Positions 8,230-15,789 of a stretch of DNA of 64,000 nt are shown here, piece by piece. The notes below the pieces were generated by a model. That model had not been told where the DNA came from. It did no database searches and worked only from the letters and a program-made list of their open reading frames with translations. The stretch covers positions 62,001-126,000 of the forward strand of contig JAIUOE010000003.1 of assembly GCA_020161395.1 (NCBI GenBank), in the 5' to 3' direction. Each line of letters opens with the position of its first letter. Position 1 is the stretch's first letter. A program made the position numbers and the translations under genes. Origin of the DNA: Bacteroidota bacterium (GTDB lineage Bacteria > Bacteroidota > Ignavibacteria > Ignavibacteriales > Ignavibacteriaceae).

Positions 8230-8774
8230 TTTCTTCCGCCTCCTGAATTGGTCCGCCCTGAACTGTTTTTATTATCACCGGAATTACCGCTTCTGCTGTT
8301 ACTGTTGTCATCACTATTGGATGATTTTTTTGCCGGAGCTGTTGAAGTGGAAGTGGTAGTCGGGGTTGTTGAACCCGAATTACCGCTCGAACTTCCCGAA
8401 CCGCTTCTGGTAGTCGTAGCTCCGGAATATTCACCCGAAGAATTTCTTCCGCCGTCACGATTTCTAAGATTTGTCTTCTCCCTGTCTCTTTTTCTTGTAA
8501 CCGGAGATTCGGCATCATTTCCATCCAACGAGCCGCTTGAACCCACTGTCACCGGGGTGATGGAGTACCACCAGGGAAGCCCGTGGTAGCTTGAATATCC
8601 GCCAAAATAATTACCCGAATAGTAAGATTGGACATAATCCTCTTCATCGTAGTCTCTTTCTATCTCGGTTATCTCCTCTTCAGAAAGACTCTGTCCGGTG
8701 TCAACTATCGTATAACAACCGCTCAAAACGAGAGGAGAAAAGAGCAAAAGGAATATCAAAATCAAATTTTTCAT
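8226..8774 (-). CDS. Low-complexity Ser/Asn/Gly-rich lipoprotein
   Basis: A 182-residue predicted lipoprotein (lipobox LSGC, then YT). The mature part begins acidic (SEEEITEIERDYDEEDY), has a short aromatic segment (YYSGNYFGGYSSYHGLPWWY), and ends in about 90 residues of Ser/Asn/Gly/Thr/Arg low complexity. It resembles the upstream lipoprotein in its GCYT start, aromatic block and RNRDGG-type tail, so the two are likely diverged paralogues. No known domain is visible. Stop overlaps the next gene's ATG. Confidence 0.6.
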   Translation of the reverse strand: MKNLILIFLLLFSPLVLSGCYTIVDTGQSLSEEEITEIERDYDEEDYVQSYYSGNYFGGYSSYHGLPWWYSITPVTVGSSGSLDGNDAESPVTRKRDREKTNLRNRDGGRNSSGEYSGATTTRSGSGSSSGNSGSTTPTTTSTSTAPAKKSSNSDDNSNSRSGNSGDNKNSSGRTNSGGGRK

Positions 8775-8785
8775 ATTAAACCTCG

Positions 8786-10081
8786 TTATCTCGAACCCGA
8801 CCGTCTGCTGCTGCCTGAGCTCGATCCTGAATTGGAACGGGACGAACCTGATGAATGACCACTGCTTCCTGAGGAGGAAGAAGGTGACCTGTAACTCCCG
8901 CTGCCCGATCCGCCGTCATTTCTGCTTGAGCCCCTGTTACTTCTTCCAGAACTTCCTGATCCGCTGGAGTTACCGTCATTTCTTGATGGTGATTTATACG
9001 ATTTTCCCGAATTTCCTGATCCGCTGGAGTTACCGTCATTTCTTGATGGTGATTTGTAGGTTTTACCGGAACTGTTGTTGTCACCGTCATTTCTCGAAGG
9101 TCGTTTTGTTTCCCTTCCTGTACTGCCTGAATTGTCATTCTTTTTTGTCTCCCGGGTTGATTTTCTGGTTCCCGAGTTGTTGTTACCCTTTTTCTCGCCG
9201 TCATTGCGGTTATCTCTTTTGCGGGTAACTGCAGGTGATTCACCGTCATTTCTGTCAGTTGACCTTTTTTCAATTTTTTTGGTATCGTTTCCCGTACCAT
9301 CGGTTCTGTCACCCGAACGGACATCCCGTTTAGTAACTTCCCTGCCGGAATTTCTTTTTACCACAGGTTCCTCATCCCGGTTCCAGGTATCAAAACCACC
9401 CCGTTTGCGTTCAGTTTTCACTTCATCATCTGTGGCTCCTGAACCGTTTCGTGAACCGTCATTCCTTACGCCTGAGCGTTTTGCAGCCTGATCATTGCCT
9501 CCGGTGATTCCGGGAGTTCTCGCACCTGATCCGTCACCTCCAGATCCTCTCGATCCTCTGCCTCCATCTCTGCCACGAATGGAACTGATATCTCTGTCAC
9601 GATATTTGTATTTCGAGAAACCATCGTTGTAACCGTAATGTCCGCCATAATGATGCCCGTAGCCGTAGTTCCAGCCATAGTAATAAGGATAGGGGTCATA
9701 CCAGTAGTACCACGGATGATAAACCCATCTTGGATAATAGATGTATGGATTGTAATACCATGCCCAAAAAGGATCATAACAAAAATTATCCCAAACATAA
9801 CCGTAGCCGTAACCAATATTGACGGAGACTACCGGACGGGTCCAGTAATCATCCTGTTCCACATATTTATATCTTTTGATGGTTATGTCGTAGTCGGTGT
9901 CAGTTTCAATTTTGGAGACGACTGTAGTATCATCAATTTCAGAGACGGAATCATCAGAGTCTCTTTGGACTACTTCAATCTCTACCTCCTTGGTTTCGGG
10001 TCGCTGCACTTCAAACTGGGTGTAGCAGCCCGTAGCCCAAAAGGCGAACAATAAAACTGGTATAAAAATCGTGGTTTTCAT
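8786..10081 (-). CDS. Lipoprotein with aromatic-rich block and RNDG repeats
   Basis: A 431-residue lipoprotein (lipobox ATGC, then YTQF). After an acidic, beta-prone region comes a striking Trp/Tyr/Pro/His-rich block of roughly 65 residues (e.g. YYPRWVYHPWYYWYDPYPYY), then some 270 residues of basic low complexity with at least seven RNDG/RNDGG units and a Ser/Gly tail. A longer frame starts 30 bases upstream, but AGGAG spaced for the ATG at 10081 and the signal peptide support this start. A 60-base period is visible in the gene (8953-9055). Function unknown; adhesive or glycan-binding roles are only guesses. Confidence 0.65.
   Translation of the reverse strand: MKTTIFIPVLLFAFWATGCYTQFEVQRPETKEVEIEVVQRDSDDSVSEIDDTTVVSKIETDTDYDITIKRYKYVEQDDYWTRPVVSVNIGYGYGYVWDNFCYDPFWAWYYNPYIYYPRWVYHPWYYWYDPYPYYYGWNYGYGHHYGGHYGYNDGFSKYKYRDRDISSIRGRDGGRGSRGSGGDGSGARTPGITGGNDQAAKRSGVRNDGSRNGSGATDDEVKTERKRGGFDTWNRDEEPVVKRNSGREVTKRDVRSGDRTDGTGNDTKKIEKRSTDRNDGESPAVTRKRDNRNDGEKKGNNNSGTRKSTRETKKNDNSGSTGRETKRPSRNDGDNNSSGKTYKSPSRNDGNSSGSGNSGKSYKSPSRNDGNSSGSGSSGRSNRGSSRNDGGSGSGSYRSPSSSSGSSGHSSGSSRSNSGSSSGSSRRSGSR
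8953..9055. repeat. Two-copy 60-bp tandem repeat inside the RNDG lipoprotein gene
   Basis: A 43-base exact match (8953-8995 and 9013-9055) at a period of 60 bases, encoding SPSRNDGNSSGSG units. The period keeps the reading frame, so copy number could vary by slippage without breaking the gene. Confidence 0.75.
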
Positions 10082-10172
10082 GACGGCTCCTTTTTTTAAA
10101 TGATTCAGCAAATATCGTGCCTGATCATTTGTGCCTTGTTTCTTCTAAATTCAAACATCAACGAATTGCACA

Positions 10173-10212
10173 TTGTTCAATAAAACAAACAACTGTTTAA
10201 TTTATTGAACAA
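10173..10212. promoter_or_regulatory. Perfect 12-bp inverted repeat upstream of the lipoprotein genes
   Basis: TTGTTCAATAAA and TTTATTGAACAA separated by 16 bases, between the receiver-like gene and the RNDG lipoprotein gene. It is too AT-rich and lacks a U-run for a standard terminator; an operator or mRNA hairpin is more likely. Confidence 0.5.
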
Positions 10213-10221
10213 ATTACAATT

Positions 10222-10249
10222 ATCCAATGGTTTAATATATCAATTGGAT
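10222..10249. promoter_or_regulatory. Second inverted repeat beside the 12-bp one
   Basis: ATCCAAT and ATTGGAT, 14 bases apart, starting ten bases after the first repeat. The close pairing suggests a compound regulatory element; the sequences are unrelated to each other. Confidence 0.35.
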
Positions 10250-10283
10250 TCCCAATAAAAAGGGTAAAAACGGGTTGGAAGTG

Positions 10284-10637
10284 CTAATTTGCCATCAAAA
10301 TGTCGATTTTTCCCGACATTTCTTCAAAATCAAATGGCTTGTAAAGAATGGCATTTACATAGCTGCGAATCTGGGATTCCAGCGACAAAATATTCCTTGT
10401 GAATACATATGTCATTATGATGGGCATGGGTTGTATATTCTTGATGAGATTTTCGATCTTCTCATTCGGCTGGCAGTCAATAATAAGCATGTCGAAATCT
10501 GAACTCTTCAGAAATTTTTCGATTTGATCAAAATCATTTGTCGTGGTAACTGCGTACTTCTTCTCAAAGTACATCAGCACACTGGCACAAAAACTAAGAT
10601 CTGGTGAATAAAAAAGTATGTTTTTCATTTTCTTCAT
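10284..10637 (-). CDS. Stand-alone receiver-like (CheY-fold) protein, partly degenerate
   Basis: A 117-residue protein with no output domain. The alpha/beta pattern follows a response-regulator receiver: ILFYSPD at strand 1, phospho-acceptor candidate Asp54 in MLIIDCQ, Thr76 in IIMTYVF, and the Lys100-Pro101 pair in ILYKPFD. The usual Asp-Asp acidic pair of strand 1 is replaced by Tyr-Ser-Pro-Asp, so only one Mg-binding acid may remain (Asp13). It may be a weakly phosphorylated or pseudo-receiver. No kinase gene is adjacent. Confidence 0.6.
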   Translation of the reverse strand: MKKMKNILFYSPDLSFCASVLMYFEKKYAVTTTNDFDQIEKFLKSSDFDMLIIDCQPNEKIENLIKNIQPMPIIMTYVFTRNILSLESQIRSYVNAILYKPFDFEEMSGKIDILMAN

Positions 10638-10806
10638 GCTTGTTGCTTTTTTATAAGCGAATTTTATGCCAAACTCTTTGAGGTATTATTTTTTAAAGAT
10701 ATTTTGCGTTTTTATACAGATTTTGGGTAATTTGCCCGGGAAATAATTCTCTTTTTCGGTAATACTTTTACTCAATTCTCAATTTTGAAAATTTGATCGA
10801 TACAAA

Positions 10807-11709
10807 ATGAAAACTTTGAAGTTTATAGCTGTATTTATTTTTCTCCTGTTCACAACAAACTTTGCGCAGGAAAACCCCGATTCTTCATCCGTACCGGAAG
10901 GACAGGACTCACTTGTAGCAGGGTCAGATACGAGTACCGTTTTTGTTGAAGACTCCGTTGGAGTTTATGTGATTGAGTCATATGTTAGGGAAGAAGAGAA
11001 AAATGAAATCGTTATCTATTTCTTCACCACTTCACCTGCAAAAGCAACAGTCGTTTTTGAAGGGAAACAGCGATTTGTCGTATCCGACACCCTTGGTGAA
11101 AGTTTTCGGTTTACCACGGATGTTTCAAATGTGAAGGCTTCTTCCCAATTGTTGAAAACAATAATTTATGTTGAGGATGCATTGGGGAACAAGAGTTCGA
11201 GTGAGGAGTTTGAAATAAAGTTACCTTTCGAACCTCAGATTGAAGGAACATGGCTTGGTTACCTTACAGATTGTACGCTCGGTGGAATTGCTTTTCTTGT
11301 ACCTTCTGTCGGTACTTCCCTTTTCAAAAATGAGAGCAGATTCTCATTCTTTAAAGAAATCCCTGTAGTTGTTTTTCAAAGTGCGATCTCAGAGCTCCCT
11401 TGGATGGCGCTTTCTTTGGAATACGCTCACACACCTGACATTGATTTCAGGAATCGCTTTTTCACAGGTCTAAAATTTCCGTTTGAAATTCCAATTATAA
11501 AATACGCGGCTCCGGGAATAAGCTACACGACCAACTTTCTCGGTGTAAATGGTATTTCCCCTGAAATTTCCTTCGGATTTTTCGATATTTTCAGAGTGAT
11601 TAATTTTAATCTGAAAGCAAGATACAACTTCTTCCCTTCAGCTGAAATCTTGAATCATTTTGACATAAACATAGGTCTCACTTCCTATTTTCTGACCTTC
11701 TCCTTTTAA
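10807..11709 (+). CDS. Secreted protein of unknown function, C-terminal beta-barrel-like
   Basis: Not recognised as a named family. The 300 residues start with a signal peptide (about 1-20, cut after FAQ). A Ser/Asp-rich linker follows (about 21-50), then an Ig-like beta domain (about 55-145) and a C-terminal half with alternating amphipathic strands ending in FLTFSF. A terminal Phe after such strands is typical of outer-membrane proteins. It is divergent from the receiver-like gene and 81 bases upstream of the TonB receptor, which may be co-transcribed. Confidence 0.55.
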   Translation: MKTLKFIAVFIFLLFTTNFAQENPDSSSVPEGQDSLVAGSDTSTVFVEDSVGVYVIESYVREEEKNEIVIYFFTTSPAKATVVFEGKQRFVVSDTLGESFRFTTDVSNVKASSQLLKTIIYVEDALGNKSSSEEFEIKLPFEPQIEGTWLGYLTDCTLGGIAFLVPSVGTSLFKNESRFSFFKEIPVVVFQSAISELPWMALSLEYAHTPDIDFRNRFFTGLKFPFEIPIIKYAAPGISYTTNFLGVNGISPEISFGFFDIFRVINFNLKARYNFFPSAEILNHFDINIGLTSYFLTFSF

Positions 11710-11753
11710 GCAAAAGAAAGCTGATGACTTTGGAATTTATGTTATCAGTCATG

Positions 11754-11763
11754 TGTTATAACA
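11754..11763. promoter_or_regulatory. 10-bp palindrome TGTTATAACA before the TonB receptor
   Basis: A perfect palindrome 28 bases upstream of the receptor ATG, in a short non-coding gap. Possible operator; weak evidence because it is short. Confidence 0.25.
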
Positions 11764-11790
11764 TATGATGTGTATCATAATCGAGGAACC

Positions 11791-14319
11791 ATGCTTAAGA
11801 AATTTGCTTTTATCTCTATTTTATCTGTAGTCTCACTTTTAGCTCAATCTGGAAGCGTTAAAGGCGTAGTCTCAAGTCAGGGCAAACCTTTACCGGGAGT
11901 AACTGTAAAAATCAAAGATACCAGACTTGGTGCTGTCACTGACCTTGATGGTTATTATGAAATAAAAAACATCCCGGCGGGAAAAAAGACTATCTCTTTT
12001 TCGTACATTGGCTTTTCAATGGTTGAGAAGAGCATTCTGATAGAAGCGGGAAAAACACTCACAGCAAATATTTCCCTCTCCGAAACTAATATTCTGCTCG
12101 ATGAAGTTGTCATTTCAGAGAAATCGCGGGATGCTTCCGACACTGAAACGAGTGTAATCGAACTTGAACCCGAACAGGCTAAGGTACTCCCCGGTGCCGG
12201 TGAGGATGTTCTCAGAACTCTCCAGGCTCTCCCCGGAATTGTAGCCCCAAACGATTTTTCCTCTCAGCTCGTTGTAAGAGGTTCAGGTCCCGACCAGAAT
12301 CTGATAATCATGGACAATGTCGAGGTTTTCAATCCCTACCGGCTTTATGGATTCATCAGCATGTTCAATCCCGATGCAGTTTCAGATATCACTCTTATTA
12401 CAGGTGGTTTTCCGACAAATTACGGTGACCGGCTTTCAGCAGTCCTCGAAGTATCAAACAGAGAGGGTTCAACAAAAAAAGGCATTACCGGAAGTCTAAA
12501 TGCTTCCATCACCAATGCTAATCTGGTACTCGAGGGAAAAAATCCCTTTAACATTAAAGGGAGCTGGTTGATAAACAGCAGAAGAACATATTATGATTTG
12601 ATTCTCGAACCTTTCGCAAAAAGTGCCGGACTTATCGAGGACGACTCGGCTTTCCCCAATTTTTATGATATTCAGGCAAAATTTACCTTCGGTCCTTTCG
12701 ATGGACATAAAATCAAACTTTTTGGAATTTACTCCGCAGATGGTGTAAATATCGTCTCAGGTAAGGACCGTGTTTCACCGGACAGCATCTCGGTTAATAA
12801 TGTTACGAGAAACGATGTTATCGGTTTGACATGGGATTATGCACCGAACTCGGATCTGTTTTTTCAGTCAACCCTTTCCTGGTATAAAAACAGCGGCGAT
12901 GCCGGGTTTGACTCGGAAGTCCTTGATCCATCTTTGAACAGAGAAAGTTTTAAAGGATTCGATTCTGATACACTAAGCCCCTATCTCCTGAACTTTAAGT
13001 TTAAGTCAGAATTTATTTTTGAAAAATACTCATGGGACTCGAAACTCAACCTGCTTTGGGGAAACAACAATCTTCTCGAGGCTGGTTTTGGGCTCGACCG
13101 TCTGACAACCACCCTTGCATTTGACTTTGAATTTGACCCCCAGCTTCGGGCTTTGTTCTCAGCAAATCCAAATTTTCGTTCCTCAATCGACGATCTAAAC
13201 GACACAAAAACCTATTATCGCTACAGAGCATATCTTCAAAACAGATTTAATCTGTGGGAAAGGTTTTACATAAGTGCAGGACTTCGATTCGATAATTATC
13301 AGATTCTTGAAAAATCATACATAGCCCCAAGAATATCAGCTTCATGGGCATACGATGACCTTACAACGATAAGGGCTTCCTGGGGTATATTCTATCAGTC
13401 CCCCGGTTACGAAAAACTTCAGGATGCAGGAGTTCTCTACGATTTTTCCCGTCAAAATACTGAAACACTGGAAGCATCCAAAGCGATTCATTATATCCTG
13501 GGTGTTGAAAGATGGCTTTCCTTCGAATGGAATCTGAAAGTGGAAGCCTACTACAAGGATTTTCATAATCTGGTGGTTCCAAAAATAGTTACCGGCACCC
13601 GTTTCTACACCGAACGGATTCCGGGACAGGATCCAAACTCAAGTTCCGGTTGGACGAGACCGGTTAGGGTGCAGTCAGATTCACTCACCCAGATTCCTGT
13701 AAACGATTCCTATGGTGAATCTTACGGACTGGAAGTGATGCTTGCAAAGAAAAACCTTGACAGAAATTCCAAAATCAGCGGATGGATTTCATATTCATTT
13801 GCCGTGGCTGATCGATTCGAGAGAAATTTTACCGTGCCATTCAGATTTGACCAAAGACATACAATAAACATCGTGCTCGATTACCAGTTTGCCAAATCGT
13901 GGAATCTGGGTGTCAGATGGCAATATGGTTCAGGATTTCCTCTGACAACTCCCGAGGGAGTTGCTCCCAGGGTTATTTTTATGGATACCGACGGAGACCG
14001 TCAACTCGACTCCCCCATCCTCGCTGTCAGAAGAAGTGCCAACGGAAGTTTTTCGGAAGTCATCTACGATGTGGCATTCGAGGACAGAAACCGGTTCAAC
14101 TCGAGAAAACCGGAATACCACAGGCTTGATGTAAGGGTAACCGCACTCGCCCGGTTCTGGGGTCTCGACTGGAGTTTCTATCTTGATGTTATAAATGTAT
14201 ACAACAAATCAAACATTATTGGCTATAATTATTATGTAACGGAGGATAAAAAACTGGGTGTCAGACCGACCTCCATGTTTCCAATTCTTCCCACTCTGGG
14301 TTTTAGCATAAAGTTTTAA
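11791..14319 (+). CDS. TonB-dependent receptor with carboxypeptidase-regulatory-like N-terminal domain
   Basis: An outer-membrane active transporter of 842 residues. Signal peptide about 1-18, then a CarboxypepD_reg-like domain (about 20-95, with GVTVKIKDTRLGAVTDLDG), then the plug (about 125-230, with LPGIVAPNDFSSQLVVRGSGP and ITGGFPTNYGDRLS) and a 22-strand-type barrel ending in GFSIKF. A longer frame opens with GTG 21 bases earlier, but GAGG before the ATG at 11791 and the signal peptide support the ATG. No SusD partner is adjacent, so the substrate is unknown. Confidence 0.9.
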   Translation: MLKKFAFISILSVVSLLAQSGSVKGVVSSQGKPLPGVTVKIKDTRLGAVTDLDGYYEIKNIPAGKKTISFSYIGFSMVEKSILIEAGKTLTANISLSETNILLDEVVISEKSRDASDTETSVIELEPEQAKVLPGAGEDVLRTLQALPGIVAPNDFSSQLVVRGSGPDQNLIIMDNVEVFNPYRLYGFISMFNPDAVSDITLITGGFPTNYGDRLSAVLEVSNREGSTKKGITGSLNASITNANLVLEGKNPFNIKGSWLINSRRTYYDLILEPFAKSAGLIEDDSAFPNFYDIQAKFTFGPFDGHKIKLFGIYSADGVNIVSGKDRVSPDSISVNNVTRNDVIGLTWDYAPNSDLFFQSTLSWYKNSGDAGFDSEVLDPSLNRESFKGFDSDTLSPYLLNFKFKSEFIFEKYSWDSKLNLLWGNNNLLEAGFGLDRLTTTLAFDFEFDPQLRALFSANPNFRSSIDDLNDTKTYYRYRAYLQNRFNLWERFYISAGLRFDNYQILEKSYIAPRISASWAYDDLTTIRASWGIFYQSPGYEKLQDAGVLYDFSRQNTETLEASKAIHYILGVERWLSFEWNLKVEAYYKDFHNLVVPKIVTGTRFYTERIPGQDPNSSSGWTRPVRVQSDSLTQIPVNDSYGESYGLEVMLAKKNLDRNSKISGWISYSFAVADRFERNFTVPFRFDQRHTINIVLDYQFAKSWNLGVRWQYGSGFPLTTPEGVAPRVIFMDTDGDRQLDSPILAVRRSANGSFSEVIYDVAFEDRNRFNSRKPEYHRLDVRVTALARFWGLDWSFYLDVINVYNKSNIIGYNYYVTEDKKLGVRPTSMFPILPTLGFSIKF

Positions 14320-14354
14320 TTTCGTATTATTATAGTTTCATTTTTTAAATATTT

Positions 14355-15545
14355 ATGCAACTCCCGCAATACAAATCTGTAACTAAACTGACTCTCGAAA
14401 TCAAGGCAACCCTGGAGATGGGGTTCCGGAATGAGACAATTATTGGTGAAATATCCAACTTCAAAGCTCATTCCTCGGGACACTGGTATTTTACACTGAA
14501 AGATTCCGATGCTTCCATCTCCTGTTCGATGTGGAGCAGTAACAACAGGAAGCTTGGGTTTACTCCAAAAGATGGAATGCAGGTGATCTGTAGCGGGCCC
14601 GTGACGGTTTACGCACCCAGAGGCAGTTATCAGCTTGATGTTCAGACTATGAAAAATGTCGGGGTTGGTGATCTGCAGGTTGCGTTCGAATTTCTAAAGG
14701 AAAAGCTCGGCAAAGAGGGGCTTTTTGATGCCTCACGGAAGAACCCGGTTGGTTCATTTCCTTCCAAAATCGGAGTGGTCACCTCTTCTACCGGTGCCGC
14801 CTGGCAGGATATCATCGCTGTTGCCAACAGAAGATTCCCGATGGTCGAGCTGGTTCTCGCCTCAGCCAGGGTTCAGGGTGAAGGTGCCGCTCAAAGTATC
14901 GCCGAAGCCATTGATCAACTTAATAAATATGATGATATCGAAGTAATTATTGTCGGCAGAGGTGGAGGCAGTCTTGAAGATTTGTGGGCTTTCAATGAAG
15001 AGACAACAGCAAGAGCTATTGCCCGTTCGCGCATTCCTGTAATCTCGGCTGTCGGTCATGAAGTTGATTTCACCATTTCAGATTTTGTCGCCGATTTGAG
15101 AGCAGCCACTCCCACTGCAGCTATGGAACTCGTCACTCCTGATTTCAACGAGGTTTTATCGGCAGTAAAAAACCTCTCTCAAACGATTGAAAACAGAACA
15201 CTTGCAAACTTTAAATCAAAACAGGAACGGGTTTACAGATTTGTTGAATCTCCGGTGATGTCGGCTCCTCTAAGCCTTATTAAATTCAACAGTCAGCGAC
15301 TCGATTTTGCTCTGATGCAAATCGACAATAATATAAACAATCTCGTCAAGGATTTTAAAAACAGAGTAAATTCGGCATTGCTCCATTTGAAATCAAATGA
15401 TCACAAACGAATTCTTAAAAAGGGATTCGTCTATGTTACACAGGATGGGAAATTTGTAAAACTTTCCACCGGGCTCGACAAAGAAAAATCTTTCGACTTG
15501 AACTTTTTTGACGGAAAAATTCTTATTAAAGGTAAAGATGAGTAA
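14355..15545 (+). CDS. xseA: Exodeoxyribonuclease VII large subunit
   Basis: Catalytic subunit of ExoVII, which degrades single-stranded DNA from both ends. The 396 residues have an N-terminal OB fold (about 1-100, with GEISNFKAHSSGHWYFTLKD), then the catalytic core with VTSSTGAAWQDI near 142, GRGGGSLEDLW at 201-211 and GHEVDFT at 234-240, then a helical C-terminus. Slightly short for the family but complete. It overlaps xseB by eight bases, as usual for this pair, and heads the run to menD. Confidence 0.96.
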   Translation: MQLPQYKSVTKLTLEIKATLEMGFRNETIIGEISNFKAHSSGHWYFTLKDSDASISCSMWSSNNRKLGFTPKDGMQVICSGPVTVYAPRGSYQLDVQTMKNVGVGDLQVAFEFLKEKLGKEGLFDASRKNPVGSFPSKIGVVTSSTGAAWQDIIAVANRRFPMVELVLASARVQGEGAAQSIAEAIDQLNKYDDIEVIIVGRGGGSLEDLWAFNEETTARAIARSRIPVISAVGHEVDFTISDFVADLRAATPTAAMELVTPDFNEVLSAVKNLSQTIENRTLANFKSKQERVYRFVESPVMSAPLSLIKFNSQRLDFALMQIDNNINNLVKDFKNRVNSALLHLKSNDHKRILKKGFVYVTQDGKFVKLSTGLDKEKSFDLNFFDGKILIKGKDE

Positions 15546-15750
15546 CAATACCAGCGAAGTGTCGCAATTTAAAATTAAACTCGAGAGGATTGAGCAAATA
15601 TCCTCGCTGTTGGAGGATCCTGATCTGGATCTTGAACAGGCGATTCTGCTTTACGAAGAAGGCATGAAACTTTCTCAGGAGTGTCTCTCTTCGCTCAAAC
15701 AAGCTGAACTTAAAATCACGGAATTGAAAAATTCCTTTAAATCATATTAA
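15538..15750 (+). CDS. xseB: Exodeoxyribonuclease VII small subunit
   Basis: A 70-residue helical subunit of ExoVII with the family core LEDPDLDLEQAILLYEEGM and ECLSSLKQAELKI. A longer frame begins at 15508 inside xseA, but the ATG at 15538, with AAAGG just upstream and an ATGAGTAA overlap with the xseA stop, gives the normal family length. Translation is probably coupled to xseA. Confidence 0.92.
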   Translation: MSNNTSEVSQFKIKLERIEQISSLLEDPDLDLEQAILLYEEGMKLSQECLSSLKQAELKITELKNSFKSY

Positions 15751-15789
15751 TGATCACCAATGTTTTAATCTATTTTTTGGAGAATAAGA

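Noticed and set aside
8248-8589. Plus-strand open frame over the smaller lipoprotein gene
   Set aside because: Val/Leu/Pro-rich shadow of Ser/Asn/Gly codons; no start signal.
8953-9055. Regular 60-bp repeats suggested a CRISPR-like array
   Set aside because: Only two copies, no unique spacers, and both fall in frame inside a low-complexity coding region.
9075-9491. Open frame on the plus strand over the RNDG lipoprotein
   Set aside because: It is the complement of low-complexity Ser/Arg/Asn codons and shows no domain or ribosome binding site; the minus-strand lipoprotein explains the region.
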